DNA from: an uncultured Lachnospiraceae bacterium | GTDB taxonomy: Bacteria; Bacillota; Clostridia; Lachnospirales; Lachnospiraceae | NCBI GenBank assembly: GCA_934438085.1 | Contig: CAKSBC010000012.1 | Coordinates: forward strand, 5,646-69,645 | DNA: 64,000 bases | Reading direction: 5' to 3' | Part shown: positions 7,358 to 17,137 of the stretch, one piece after another | Layout: each line of letters opens with the position of its first letter | Position numbering within the stretch: the first letter of the stretch is position 1 | Notes under the pieces: model-generated | The model's database searches: none | What the model was told of the DNA's origin: nothing | Seen by the model: only the letters and a program-made list of their open reading frames with translations | Position numbers and translations under genes: made by a program

Positions 7358-7822
7358 TTATGCAGGATCAGAAAGAGTTACTGTTTTCATTGCTCCATCA
7401 GCATCATATTCGATTGTAAGTGTTGATGTTCCTGACTTTCCAGGATCAGCGATTGTTATTTCAGTTCCATCTCCTTTCTTAAATGGAAGCTCCTTATCTA
7501 AACCGCTCCAATTATCAGCCTTTTTGCTCTTTATAGTAACATTTGCAACTACAATTTTAGTTACTGTTCCATTAGCATCAAATGTTACGGTTGCATTTCC
7601 GGATGTTGGATTACCATCTGTGCATGTAAGATATGAAGTCTGTGCCTCAGCATAAGCAGTTCTTAAATTAGCTACTGAAACAGCATCTCTTGACTTCTCA
7701 AGCTGTGCAGAGAAAATCGGAATAGAAATTGCAACAAGTACTGCGATGATAGCAACAACGATAAGCAGCTCAGCAAGTGTGAAGCCTTCTCTGTTCTTCA
7801 TCTTCTTCAATAAGTTTTTCAT
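7358..7822 (-). CDS. Type IV pilin / pseudopilin (major pilin-like)
   Basis: A 154-residue prepilin. The leader MKNLLKKMKNREG ends at the prepilin peptidase site G|FTLAELL, with Glu5 of the mature protein present, followed by a hydrophobic helix (LIVVAIIAVLVAISIPIF) that anchors and polymerises the subunit. The rest is a small Thr/Lys-rich globular domain with two potential beta hairpins. Start at 7822 has AAGGAG upstream. It follows pilC and pilB on the same strand, so these are likely assembled into one fibre or secretion pseudopilus. No prepilin peptidase is in the window. Confidence 0.92.
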   Translation of the reverse strand: MKNLLKKMKNREGFTLAELLIVVAIIAVLVAISIPIFSAQLEKSRDAVSVANLRTAYAEAQTSYLTCTDGNPTSGNATVTFDANGTVTKIVVANVTIKSKKADNWSGLDKELPFKKGDGTEITIADPGKSGTSTLTIEYDADGAMKTVTLSDPA

Positions 7823-7906
7823 CTTATCACTCCTTTTAATAAATCCTATTATATTTATATAAGGGTATATCTTCGTTGTTTACACGACAGATTTTACTCT
7901 TATATT

Positions 7907-9118
7907 CTACATCCCATTATACATTGTGAACATCGGCAGGTAAAGTGCAATCACAATAAATCCTACAAAAAATCCTAAGAAAATCAGTATCGCAGGCTCT
8001 AATACAGCGAGCGCTCTTGAGGCTGCATTCTCAGTTTCATAGTCATAATATTTACTGATTGAGCTAAGTGTTTCCTCCAGACTTCCCGACTGCTCTCCCA
8101 TCGCACACATCTCGATTAGAAGCTCATCAAGCGTGCTTTCACGCTTTAGGCATTCTCCGAGGCTGAAGCCCTGTTCAAGGTTTTTCATGACGTTTACAAT
8201 GGATTCGCTGACATATTTATTTGTAACGGTCTTACTCGTTATCTGGACAGCTCTTACAAGCGGAAGTCCTGCGATAAGCATTGTTGCCATTGTTGATGCA
8301 AACTGGCTCGCAATGTTTAGTCTTTCTATGTTTCCGATAAGCGGCAGGTTAAGCATTTTCCTTGAAAGCTTCATGCCGCCCTCTCTGGTCCTTGCATATA
8401 TGATCACAGCCATTGCTATAAGCAATATGATTATAGCTATGAGCCAGAACCATTTTCTGAAGAAATCGGAGCAGCTTATGAGCGCCATAGTTATGCCCGG
8501 CAGATTTTCTCCCTGATCGAGAAAGGTGTTTGCAATAGTCGGTATCGCCTTAATCATGACTATCGAAATGACGATTATCGCAAGTATTATTACGAATACC
8601 GGATAGATCATAGCTCCCTTTATTTTGGCGTAGAGCTTATGTCTTGTCATAAAGAAATCCGAAAGTCTCTTGAAGGCAGAGGCCAGAGATCCCGATTCCT
8701 CACCGGAACGTATGGTCTCTATAAATGTAGGCGGCAGCTTGTCTCCGTGTATCTGAAAGCTGTCTGCTATGCTGTAGCCTGCCGACACATCGTCTGCGAC
8801 CTCCGAAAGTATCCTTCTTAATGCTCTGTCCTTGGTCTGCTTTGCCACGAGCTTGACCGCATAGCTTATGGATATTCCGGAATCGAGCATTATGGCAAAC
8901 TGCTGGCAGACTAATGCTATAGACTGTGCGTTTATCTTGCCGTGCGAACTCGTCAGCTTATCTTTAAGGCCTTCATAGTCATAGGTCTCTTTAAGGCCTG
9001 TGACTACGCTCATTTCTTCCTTAAGCTGGGCTACGGCTTCATTTTTATCTCTTGCTTTAACGACTCCCTTGACGTTAACTCCGTCTCTGGATATCGCCTC
9101 ATAGCGAAATGTACTCAT
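7907..9118 (-). CDS. pilC: Type IV pilus/type II secretion inner-membrane platform protein (PilC/GspF)
   Basis: 403 residues with two T2SSF cytoplasmic domains (about 65-190 and 265-390; repeats FAIMLDSGISISYAV and FASTMATMLIAGLPLVRAV) and three membrane helices (near 170, 220 and 375). It is the membrane platform that couples the assembly ATPase to the growing pilus. The start at 9118 has GAGGGG upstream. It sits between pilB and the pilin with gaps of about 45 and 85 bp. Confidence 0.94.
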   Translation of the reverse strand: MSTFRYEAISRDGVNVKGVVKARDKNEAVAQLKEEMSVVTGLKETYDYEGLKDKLTSSHGKINAQSIALVCQQFAIMLDSGISISYAVKLVAKQTKDRALRRILSEVADDVSAGYSIADSFQIHGDKLPPTFIETIRSGEESGSLASAFKRLSDFFMTRHKLYAKIKGAMIYPVFVIILAIIVISIVMIKAIPTIANTFLDQGENLPGITMALISCSDFFRKWFWLIAIIILLIAMAVIIYARTREGGMKLSRKMLNLPLIGNIERLNIASQFASTMATMLIAGLPLVRAVQITSKTVTNKYVSESIVNVMKNLEQGFSLGECLKRESTLDELLIEMCAMGEQSGSLEETLSSISKYYDYETENAASRALAVLEPAILIFLGFFVGFIVIALYLPMFTMYNGM

Positions 9119-9164
9119 TTAAACATTCCCCTCTGCTGCATTAATGAATCATAACGATCTGACA

Positions 9165-10880
9165 TCAGTCTGTTGTGCTTAATACTCTTGATGCCTCGTC
9201 GACCGTGGTCACTCCGTCCATTACGAGCTTTCTGCAGTTGACCATCATAGGCTCAAAGCCTGAGTCCATGATAGCTTTTCTTAATTCTCCGGTGCTGACC
9301 TTATCACGCAGCTTTTCCTTAATGTCTGCTGTGAGTGTCAGTATCTCAAATACCGCAATTCGTCCCTTGTAACCTGTGTTCATGCACTCAGGGCAGCCTG
9401 TTCTCTTATAGAAACGCATTTTCTGAGGCTCGTATTTCTGCGGATCCATTTCCAGTACATCGAGATCCTCTGCAGTAGGCGTATATTCCTTTTTACAGAA
9501 CGGACAAAGTCTTCTTACAAGTCTCTGCGATATGATTCCCTTAACAGCACTGTTAATGATATAAGGCTCCACTCCCAGATCTATAAGTCTGTCTATGGTG
9601 GTTATGGCGCTGTTGGTATGTATGGTCGACAGCACAAGATGTCCGGTTATGGCGGATCTCATGGCTATCTCTGCAGTCTCTCCGTCACGGATCTCTCCTA
9701 CCGCTATGATATCAGGGTCCTGACGAAGTATGGAACGCAGTCCGTTAGCAAAGGTCATGCCAACCTTTTCATTGACCTGCACCTGATTGACACCGTTAAT
9801 GTCATACTCTATAGGATCCTCTAAGGTGACAACATTGACCTCTTCCTTATTGAGCTCGTTGATCATCGCATACATAGTAGTTGATTTACCCGAGCCCGTA
9901 GGTCCGCAGAGAAGTATGACGCCGTTGGCATTCTTTAAGAGTCTGTTATACTCGTCAAGATACTTGCCGGTGAGACCGATGCCCTCCTTTGTAAGAAGTG
10001 CTGCGGACTTCTCAAGGAAACGTATAACTATCTTCTCTCCGTATTTGGTAGGAAGCGTAGAAACTCGAAGGTCAAAATCTCTTCCCTTTACTCTTACATT
10101 GGCACGTCCGTCCTGAGGTATCCTCTTTTCGGCGATATCCATGTCCACCATTATCTTGATACGGGAAATGACAGAGTTCTGGAGCTTTTTAGGCACTGTA
10201 AGTATATCGTGGAGCACTCCGTCTATTCGCATACGGATAACAAGACCTTCTGCTCTCGGCTCAATATGGATATCCGAGCTTCCGTTTCCTGCTCCTCTTT
10301 CAAGTATCGAATTGACGAGTCGTATGGCAGGTGCAACCTGATCATTGCCGTCGCCGTCTCCGAGTATGGTATCATTGCCGCCCGCCTGCAGTCCGACTAT
10401 GGCTGAGCTTCCGATAACATGCTCAAGGTCATCTATCGCTCTGTTAACGCTCTCGTTTCCGTAAAGCGTAGATATAGCCATCTCCATTGCTGTGGTCGTT
10501 GCTATCATCGGAATGATACGCTTCTTGGAGCTGTTTCTTACAGCCTCAATGGCTTTAAAGTTAAGAGGATCCACCATAGCTAAGAACAGAGTTGAGCCGT
10601 TAAGCTTTACCGGCACTACATTGTATGTTCTGGCTATATTTTTCGGCACCAGCTCTGCGAGATCAACAGGTATCTTGACTTTTGTAAGGTCAACAAAGTC
10701 AACGCCCAGCTGAAGCTTAAGACAGTCGATTATCTGTCTTTCTGTCAGCGTGCCGTTATCCTTTAAGACCTCTCCGAGTCGCTTGCCTTCTCGTTTTCCC
10801 TGTTCAAGAGCAGCCTGAAGTGTTTCTTCATCGATCTCACCTGCCGAAACAAGTATCTGACCAAGCTGTCTGTATGCCAT
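9165..10880 (-). CDS. pilB: Pilus assembly ATPase PilB/GspE
   Basis: 571 residues. The N-terminal MshEN/GspE-N region (RQLGQILVSAGEIDEETL, about 1-150) is followed by the hexameric ATPase: Walker A GPTGSGKSTT near residue 325, Asp box TLEDPIEYD, Walker B EIRDGETAEIA, and a zinc tetracysteine (CPFC...CPEC, about 458-495). It drives pilin extraction and assembly. The MshEN region in relatives can bind c-di-GMP; I cannot test that here. Shine-Dalgarno GGAGGT before ATG 10880. A TATAAT-like -10 lies on the minus strand at 10939-10934. No retraction ATPase PilT is present. Confidence 0.95.
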   Translation of the reverse strand: MAYRQLGQILVSAGEIDEETLQAALEQGKREGKRLGEVLKDNGTLTERQIIDCLKLQLGVDFVDLTKVKIPVDLAELVPKNIARTYNVVPVKLNGSTLFLAMVDPLNFKAIEAVRNSSKKRIIPMIATTTAMEMAISTLYGNESVNRAIDDLEHVIGSSAIVGLQAGGNDTILGDGDGNDQVAPAIRLVNSILERGAGNGSSDIHIEPRAEGLVIRMRIDGVLHDILTVPKKLQNSVISRIKIMVDMDIAEKRIPQDGRANVRVKGRDFDLRVSTLPTKYGEKIVIRFLEKSAALLTKEGIGLTGKYLDEYNRLLKNANGVILLCGPTGSGKSTTMYAMINELNKEEVNVVTLEDPIEYDINGVNQVQVNEKVGMTFANGLRSILRQDPDIIAVGEIRDGETAEIAMRSAITGHLVLSTIHTNSAITTIDRLIDLGVEPYIINSAVKGIISQRLVRRLCPFCKKEYTPTAEDLDVLEMDPQKYEPQKMRFYKRTGCPECMNTGYKGRIAVFEILTLTADIKEKLRDKVSTGELRKAIMDSGFEPMMVNCRKLVMDGVTTVDEASRVLSTTD

Positions 10881-10975
10881 GTTGGTTACCTCCGAATTTA
10901 CGCAATCAAAAACTTTTATTGCTCTTTGTGTTAATTATACAGCTGAGCACCTGCTTTTGCCTATAAAATTTTTGC

Positions 10976-12052
10976 TCAGTGCGCTTCTCTTTTTAATGCA
11001 TTATCTATAAGCTTTGCAACAAGCTCCTTCTTTGATATTCCCTGCTTTTCCCAGAGCATTGGATACATGGAAATAGCTGTAAAGCCGGGAAGTGTGTTTA
11101 TCTCGTTAAATACCGGCTGACCGTTCTCATCCACGAAGAAGTCTACTCTTGAAAGTCCGAAGCCGTCCACAGCTTTAAATATCTCTATTGCATCTTTCCT
11201 GATAGCCTCAATAGTCTCCTTAGGAAGATCCGGATCAAGCACCGTCTGTGAATCAGGGTTATTATATTTTGCATCGTAGTCATAGAAATCTGCAGCTGCA
11301 AGTATCTCTCCTACGCCTGCGGCTTCGACCTCATCATCACCGCCTCCGAATACTGCGCACTCGACCTCTCTGCCCTTTATAAATTCCTCACAAAGTATCT
11401 TGGAATCTACCTCAGCAGCCTTTTTAAGACCTTCTGCAAGCTCTTTTCTTGATTCTGCCTTAGTAACTCCTACCGATGAACCGGCCTGGCTCGGCTTTAT
11501 GAATATCGGGTAAGCTATCTCTGACTCAACTCTGTCCATTGCGGCATTAAGACCTGCCTCAGTCTTTATTTCCTGACGTCTTACTCCCGCAAAGCGAGCC
11601 TGTCTGATACCAGTCTTTTCAACAATTATCTTGGTATAGAATTTGTCCATGCACACAGCCGATGACAAAACTCCGCAGCCTACATAAGGTATGCCTGCAA
11701 GCTCAAAGAGTCCCTGAATGGTTCCATCCTCTCCGTATTTTCCGTGAAGCACAGGGAAGATAACGTCAAGCTCAACATCCATGACCTTATCATCCGGAGT
11801 AGTGATCATAACACAGCCTCTTACCGCATCAGGACTGATCTCAGCAGTTGTTTCAGAATCTCTCCAGCTTCCGTCCTTTATGCTGTCAAGATCATTTGCG
11901 AGCACCCAGTGCCCTTCCTTGGTAATGCCGATAAGGATGACATTCCACTCATCTGTATCGATATTTGAAGCTACATTTATGACTGACATGCATGAAACCT
12001 CATGCTCTGTTGACTGTCCGCCGAATATTACCGCGATGTTTCTTTTTTCCAT
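10976..12052 (-). CDS. ddl: D-alanine--D-alanine ligase
   Basis: 358 residues. An ATP-grasp enzyme joining two D-alanines for peptidoglycan. Motifs are VIFGGQSTEHEVS at the N-terminus, HGKYGEDGTIQG, the ATP-grasp lysine region YPIFIKPSQAGSSVGV, and the Mg-binding FNEINTLPGF. The ATG at 12052 has AGAAAGGA upstream and is preferred over a start 11 codons earlier. It stands alone between the pil and secDF groups; the intergenic region upstream holds a hairpin (12189-12214). IPYVG and the other active-site segments look like ordinary Ddl; I see no clear reason to call a D-Ala-D-Lac type. Confidence 0.95.
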   Translation of the reverse strand: MEKRNIAVIFGGQSTEHEVSCMSVINVASNIDTDEWNVILIGITKEGHWVLANDLDSIKDGSWRDSETTAEISPDAVRGCVMITTPDDKVMDVELDVIFPVLHGKYGEDGTIQGLFELAGIPYVGCGVLSSAVCMDKFYTKIIVEKTGIRQARFAGVRRQEIKTEAGLNAAMDRVESEIAYPIFIKPSQAGSSVGVTKAESRKELAEGLKKAAEVDSKILCEEFIKGREVECAVFGGGDDEVEAAGVGEILAAADFYDYDAKYNNPDSQTVLDPDLPKETIEAIRKDAIEIFKAVDGFGLSRVDFFVDENGQPVFNEINTLPGFTAISMYPMLWEKQGISKKELVAKLIDNALKREAH

Positions 12053-12188
12053 AATATTTCCTTTCTCCGGACTTAAGAATTTCATAAGAATTTAATCAAT
12101 CTTTCTTCATTCATTTTCCCATAGGTAATGATATAGTAAAGACAACGAAAGAAAATTTCGCACTATCCTTTTAAATCCTACTATAGAT

Positions 12189-12214
12189 AAGGGAGCTTCT
12201 TACGAGGCTCCCTT
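12189..12214 (-). terminator. Hairpin after yajC
   Basis: AAGGGAGC (12189-12196) pairs with GCTCCCTT (12207-12214). It lies immediately downstream of the yajC stop and likely ends the secDF-tgt-yajC transcript; the T-run is poor on the minus strand. Confidence 0.6.
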
Positions 12215-12225
12215 TACTGTATCTA

Positions 12226-12552
12226 TTATTTATCTCCCTCGGCTGATCTCTTTGCCTCGTCGCTGATGCCGCCTGATGTGATGGCATTTGCTTTCTCAAC
12301 AGATGCAATAGCACCCTTAAGCATAGGAATACGGCAGTTCTTTCCGCCGAACTCTACGATTACCATGTCGCTTGTGATGTCGATGATCTTACCGTACATG
12401 CCTGATGTTGTGCAGCAGTAATCGCCTACTGCAAGTCTTGACATAAGCTCATCTCTCTTCTTCTTTTCCTTCTTTGCAGGAATTACGGTAACAAGTATCA
12501 TAACTACTACGATAACTGCAAGATAAATAAATAAAAATGTGTTTGACTGCAT
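12226..12552 (-). CDS. yajC: Preprotein translocase subunit YajC
   Basis: 108 residues: one N-terminal membrane helix (FLFIYLAVIVVVMILVTVI), a basic KKEKKKRDELMSRL segment and a small beta domain (VGDYCCTTSGMYGKIIDI). It is an auxiliary SecDF-associated membrane protein. AAGGAGG precedes the ATG. It lies 14 bp after tgt, last in secDF-tgt-yajC. Confidence 0.93.
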   Translation of the reverse strand: MQSNTFLFIYLAVIVVVMILVTVIPAKKEKKKRDELMSRLAVGDYCCTTSGMYGKIIDITSDMVIVEFGGKNCRIPMLKGAIASVEKANAITSGGISDEAKRSAEGDK

Positions 12553-12566
12553 TGTTTTCCTCCTTA

Positions 12567-13703
12567 TTATACTGAGCCCTGTGTCATGGACTCTGTCATT
12601 TCTTTTCTGAACTGTTCGAAACGTCCTTCTCTGATAGATGCTCTTATATCTTCCATAAGATGATTATAGAAATACAGATTGTGAAGCGTGCAGAGTCTCA
12701 TGCCGAGCATTTCGCCTGCCTTAAGAAGATGTCTGATATACGCTCTGCTGAAATCTCTGCAGGCAGGACACTGACAGCCTTCCTCTATAGGCTTGTGGTC
12801 AAGCTCGTACTTCTTGTTAAACATGTTGAGCTTTCCCATCTTGGTATAAACATGACCGTGACGTCCGTTTCTGCTCGGATATACACAGTCGAAGAAGTCT
12901 ATGCCTCTTGCTACGCCCTCAATAATATTGAGCGGTGTTCCGACTCCCATGAGGTATGTCGGCTTATTCTTAGGAAGATGAGGCACTACAGCGTCCAGTA
13001 CATCGTACATCTGCTCATGTGTCTCTCCTACCGCAAGGCCTCCAACTGCATAACCGTCAAGATCAAGCTCTGAGATCCTGTCGGCATTGGCTGTTCTTAC
13101 GTCATTAAGAATTCCGCCCTGGTTGATTCCGAAAAGGAGCTGTTCCTTATTAACTGTATCAGGCTGCTCGTTGAGTCTCTTCATCTCAGTCTTACAGCGC
13201 ATGAGCCACCTTTCGGTTCTTGCTACACTTTTTTCGATGTATTTCCTGTCAGCTAATGCCGGAGGACATTCATCAAAAGCCATGGCTATGGTAGAACCAA
13301 GATTTGACTGTATCTGCATGCTCTCTTCCGGACCCATAAATATGCGGTGTCCGTCGATATGAGAATTAAAGCTTACGCCCTCTTCCTTTATCTTACGAAG
13401 CGATGCCAGTGAAAATACCTGAAATCCGCCGCTGTCTGTAAGCACAGGTCTGTCCCAGTGCATGAATTCTCTTAAGCCGCCGAATTCCTTTATAAGCTTG
13501 TCACCGGTACGCACATGCAGATGATAGGTATTGGAAAGCTCTACCTGACAGCCTATCTCCTTTAGATCTGCTGTCGATACAGCGCCTTTAATGGCACCGA
13601 CAGTGCCGACATTCATAAAGACCGGAGTTTCAATAGTGCCGTGCACTGTCTCCATATGTGCGGATTTTGCTTTGCCGTTTTCGGCAACGATTTCGTATTT
13701 CAT
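12567..13703 (-). CDS. tgt: Queuine tRNA-ribosyltransferase Tgt
   Basis: 378 residues. It exchanges guanine at the wobble position of tRNAs with GUN anticodons for preQ1 (queuosine pathway). Visible are the catalytic region LTDSGGFQVFSL, the nucleophile segment IDFFDCVYPSRNGRHG, and the zinc site CQCPACRDF with a following His. The ATG shares one base with the secDF stop (TGATG), so translation is coupled. No other queuosine genes are in the window. Confidence 0.96.
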   Translation of the reverse strand: MKYEIVAENGKAKSAHMETVHGTIETPVFMNVGTVGAIKGAVSTADLKEIGCQVELSNTYHLHVRTGDKLIKEFGGLREFMHWDRPVLTDSGGFQVFSLASLRKIKEEGVSFNSHIDGHRIFMGPEESMQIQSNLGSTIAMAFDECPPALADRKYIEKSVARTERWLMRCKTEMKRLNEQPDTVNKEQLLFGINQGGILNDVRTANADRISELDLDGYAVGGLAVGETHEQMYDVLDAVVPHLPKNKPTYLMGVGTPLNIIEGVARGIDFFDCVYPSRNGRHGHVYTKMGKLNMFNKKYELDHKPIEEGCQCPACRDFSRAYIRHLLKAGEMLGMRLCTLHNLYFYNHLMEDIRASIREGRFEQFRKEMTESMTQGSV

Positions 13704-15934
13704 CAGCTGTTCTTAGCGGCTCTTTTTGCCTTCTTTTTCTCTAATGCCTCTGCCTTTTCCTTTGCTATAGCATCAGCCTTCTTCTTATCCTTATGTGCAT
13801 TCATAAGGTTCCAGAGCGGACCTGTTACACATACAGATGAATAAGCACCGCAAACGATACCTACCATAAGAGGAAGTGCAAACTCTCTGATTGATGAAAC
13901 ACCCATGATGTAGAGGCAAAGAACCATTACAAAGGTTGTAAGTGATGTGAACAGGCTTCGTGAAAGTGTCTCTGTTACAGAAAGATCCACTATATCACTG
14001 ACAGCCATTCCTTCCTTCGCCTTGAGGTTTTCACGGATTCTGTCGAAAATAACTATGGTAGCATTTATAGAATAACCTACGATAGTCAGCATGCAGGCGA
14101 TAAAGGTCGAACCTACTGACCACTTGAATGCCGCATAGCATGTAAGCACTACAAGTACGTCGTGTAAGAGTGCAAGCACTGCCGAAGATGCAAAGTATAT
14201 GTTCTTGAATCTGATCCAGATGTAAAGAAGCATAAGCACTGCTGCAATGCATACTGCCTTAATGGCATCTGTCTTCATTTCCTTGGATACACTTCCTGAG
14301 ATATTCTCAGCAGTGATCTTCTCTGTATCTACTCCGAAGTTGTCCTTAAGGGCCTCGTTCATAGCCTCACGCTGATCAAGGTCAAGCTCTGTGGTACGAA
14401 TAAGTACTTCGTTTGTACCGGCTACCTTGGAGATCTGAGGGTTATTATCTCCTGTTGCCTTTGTAACTACAGGGGCAACGTCAGATGAAAGGTAATCAAG
14501 TGAAAGATCCTCGTTGAAGGTAACATTGGTAGATGTACCGCCCTTGAAATCAAGTCCGTAGTTGAGTGAATCTCCTGTGCTTGACTTATTAACACCCATG
14601 AAAGCAAAGCCTGCTACTATGATCGCTATGGAAAGTATGAAGCAGAACTTGCTGTTCTTTACAAATGACTTAGGCTTTTCTACAGGAGGCTTTGAGCCGT
14701 ACATTGACGCCTTATTTGCTCCGAGGAAATAGAATGCATTGAGAAGCCATCTTGTAACGAACAACGCTGTGATCATCGATAAGATGATACCGAGAGCAAG
14801 TGTCTGAGCAAAGCCCTTAACAGTACCTGAACCAAGGTAGTAAAGTACAACCGCAGCAATTACAGTTGTAACGTTGCCGTCCACGATAGCTGAAAGCGCC
14901 TTGTTGAAGCCGGCATGTATGGATTCTCCGACATCACGCTTAACTCCGATTTCTTCCTTGATACGTGTAAATATGATGACATTGGCATCAACGGCCATAC
15001 CTATTGAAAGTATGATACCGGCAATACCAGGAAGTGTAAGTGTTATCTCGAAAGCATTGAGCAGTATCGTGATAAGACCTGTATACATAACCAATGCGAT
15101 CGATGCAGCAAGTCCGGCAACTCTGTACAGAACGAGCATGATAAGGATAACGATACCAAATCCTATAGCACCTGCCTTAAGTGATGTGGATATTGCCTGC
15201 TGTCCGAGTCTTGCGCCTACTACGTTTGAACGGATCTCTGTAAGCTCAAGCTTAAGTGCTCCGAGACGGATAGTCTGTGCAAGATTATTGGCTTCATCAA
15301 CGCTGAAGTTACCGCTGATAGAGCAGTTTCCGCCTGTGATAGCCTGCTGAACTGTAGGGTAAGAGATAAGCTCTCCGTCATAGATGATACCTATCTGCTT
15401 ACCTATATTGGCAGCTGTTGCATCGGCGAACTTCTTTGCGCCTTCATCGGTAAATGAGACATTTACCTCGTAGGAATCGGCTGAACCTGCCTCTCCCTTT
15501 CTCTGTGCAACGCCTGCTGACTTGATATCCTTACCTTCTACTACGGTTTCAGCTATACCTGTAGGCACGCCGTCATCTCCGTAATTAAAGGTACAGAATA
15601 AAAGTGATCCCGGCTTACCGAGCTCTTCAAGAATTGCGTTGGCATCAGAAACGCCCGGAATATCGATATTGATACGGTTTGAGCCTTCCTGATATACGCT
15701 TGCCTCTGAAGAATAGCCCTCAGCTCTCTTCTGAAGCTTGTATATAGTATCCGCCATATCTGTATCTGACGGATCCTCCTCGCTTGCCTCATAGGTGATG
15801 CTGACACCACCGGCAAGATCGAGTCCCAGTTTGATCTCCTTCGCATACTTGTAGCCGCCGAAACAGAATCCGACAGTTGCAAGCAGGATGAGTATCAGCT
15901 TGAGAGCGGAAGCTCCCTTACTCTGTTCTTTCAT
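13703..15934 (-). CDS. secDF: Fused protein translocase SecDF
   Basis: 743 residues from the ATG at 15934 (MKEQSKGASALKL, with AGGCAGG upstream). A single-chain RND-type SecD-SecF that uses the proton gradient to assist Sec export. The SecD half holds LDLAGGVSITYEA near residue 40 and a large extracytoplasmic domain; the SecF half starts near residue 440 with LNYGLDFKGGTSTNV. Twelve membrane helices are expected and hydrophobic segments fit. The upstream extension to 16003 lacks similarity and overlaps a terminator hairpin. It leads the secDF-tgt-yajC operon; in many Firmicutes tgt and yajC come before secDF. Confidence 0.95.
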   Translation of the reverse strand: MKEQSKGASALKLILILLATVGFCFGGYKYAKEIKLGLDLAGGVSITYEASEEDPSDTDMADTIYKLQKRAEGYSSEASVYQEGSNRINIDIPGVSDANAILEELGKPGSLLFCTFNYGDDGVPTGIAETVVEGKDIKSAGVAQRKGEAGSADSYEVNVSFTDEGAKKFADATAANIGKQIGIIYDGELISYPTVQQAITGGNCSISGNFSVDEANNLAQTIRLGALKLELTEIRSNVVGARLGQQAISTSLKAGAIGFGIVILIMLVLYRVAGLAASIALVMYTGLITILLNAFEITLTLPGIAGIILSIGMAVDANVIIFTRIKEEIGVKRDVGESIHAGFNKALSAIVDGNVTTVIAAVVLYYLGSGTVKGFAQTLALGIILSMITALFVTRWLLNAFYFLGANKASMYGSKPPVEKPKSFVKNSKFCFILSIAIIVAGFAFMGVNKSSTGDSLNYGLDFKGGTSTNVTFNEDLSLDYLSSDVAPVVTKATGDNNPQISKVAGTNEVLIRTTELDLDQREAMNEALKDNFGVDTEKITAENISGSVSKEMKTDAIKAVCIAAVLMLLYIWIRFKNIYFASSAVLALLHDVLVVLTCYAAFKWSVGSTFIACMLTIVGYSINATIVIFDRIRENLKAKEGMAVSDIVDLSVTETLSRSLFTSLTTFVMVLCLYIMGVSSIREFALPLMVGIVCGAYSSVCVTGPLWNLMNAHKDKKKADAIAKEKAEALEKKKAKRAAKNS

Positions 15935-15976
15935 ATAATTACCTGCCTTACTAAAAATAGACTTTAACCGAATAAT

Positions 15977-16017
15977 AATAGCACATAACACTGAGCATTT
16001 CAATGTTATGTGCTATT
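15977..16017 (-). terminator. Terminator of the EamA gene
   Basis: Perfect 14-bp arms AATAGCACATAACA (15977-15990) and TGTTATGTGCTATT (16004-16017), beginning 3 bp after the stop of the minus-strand permease gene. Confidence 0.85.
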
Positions 16018-16019
16018 CA

Positions 16020-16925
16020 TCAGGCATCTCCCATGCCCAATACTATGATTCCGGCTACGGTAACAGCGATCATGATGTATTTACCTATAGTAAGTCTTTC
16101 CTTTAAGAAGATATGGCTCCATATCATTGATACTACACAGTATGCTGAGATAAGTGGTGCTGAAAGTATAGCGTTTGCTGAAAGAGCAAATACATAGGCA
16201 TACTGTCCTGCAGTCTCAACTATAGCTGCAAGAAGCTTCGGAAACTCAAGGTGCATAAGCTCCTTAGGAGATTCCTTCCAGAAGAATTCCTTTTTAACCT
16301 TTACAAGATAAATGAGTGCTATTACTGCTGTAATGAGGAATGTAAGCTCATATGCAACGTTTGCAGGATCCTCCTCTATGTAGCTTCCTAAAAGCCATGC
16401 ATCCGCAAAGGTTCCGAGACCGTCGATTGCACAGTAGATAAGCGGATAAATGATAGCCTTCATTGAATTAACATAGTTATTCTTTTCAGCAAATCTTTTA
16501 TCAAGCTTGATGTCTACAGCCTCAAGGCCTACTACTCCGAGTGTTACGAGCACAACTCCTACAAACTGTATGGAATCCATTCTCTGTCCTAAGACTATCG
16601 CACAAAGGATAGCTGCAACGGCACCTGAGGAATTGCATACAGGTGATGAGATCGAAAGCTCTATATATCTGAGACCGGCATAACCTACTGCCATGGATAC
16701 GATGTAGCAGATACTTGCAGGCAGATACAGAATAATGTCATTGAGTGTAACACTTACGCCTCCTACTGTCATCATGTAGAATGCATGAATACCCATTACT
16801 ACGCCGACAACAATAGTCATCTTAAGATGGCTGTTTTTATCTTCTGCAGGGGAGCCTAACTTTGAGAAAAAGTCAGAGCCTGACCAGAATAAAATAGCGA
16901 TAAGTGATAAAATAAACCAGTTCAT
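16020..16925 (-). CDS. EamA-family (DMT) permease
   Basis: 301 residues with about ten hydrophobic segments in two EamA repeats: FILSLIAILFWSGSDFFSKLG at the N-terminus, and a second repeat starting near residue 155 (IIYPLIYCAIDGLGTFADAWL). Members of the drug/metabolite transporter superfamily move small metabolites; the substrate cannot be read from the sequence. AGGAAGGA precedes ATG. It is flanked by its own hairpin terminator and is not obviously part of the neighbouring operons. Confidence 0.88.
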   Translation of the reverse strand: MNWFILSLIAILFWSGSDFFSKLGSPAEDKNSHLKMTIVVGVVMGIHAFYMMTVGGVSVTLNDIILYLPASICYIVSMAVGYAGLRYIELSISSPVCNSSGAVAAILCAIVLGQRMDSIQFVGVVLVTLGVVGLEAVDIKLDKRFAEKNNYVNSMKAIIYPLIYCAIDGLGTFADAWLLGSYIEEDPANVAYELTFLITAVIALIYLVKVKKEFFWKESPKELMHLEFPKLLAAIVETAGQYAYVFALSANAILSAPLISAYCVVSMIWSHIFLKERLTIGKYIMIAVTVAGIIVLGMGDA

Positions 16926-17054
16926 TTTGTAGATCCTTCCTAATTTTTTGGTTTTTTTGCCTTAAAAATAATATAGGAAGATTTGCTATTCGTCAACAAA
17001 AATATTGTATTGTGTTTATTTTTGTGTGTATCAAGCCGATACCTTTACAAAAAC

Positions 17055-17082
17055 AGAAAAAACTGCCGTTTTCACGACAGTT
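17055..17082 (-). terminator. Terminator of the CW-repeat protein gene
   Basis: AACTG-CG pairs with CG-CAGTT around a 6-nt loop (one mismatch), followed by a T-run on the minus strand. Confidence 0.8.
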
Positions 17083-17137
17083 CCTTCTGAAAGATGTAAT
17101 GTAATATTTTGAAAGTATGAAACTTTATGGATGCTTA

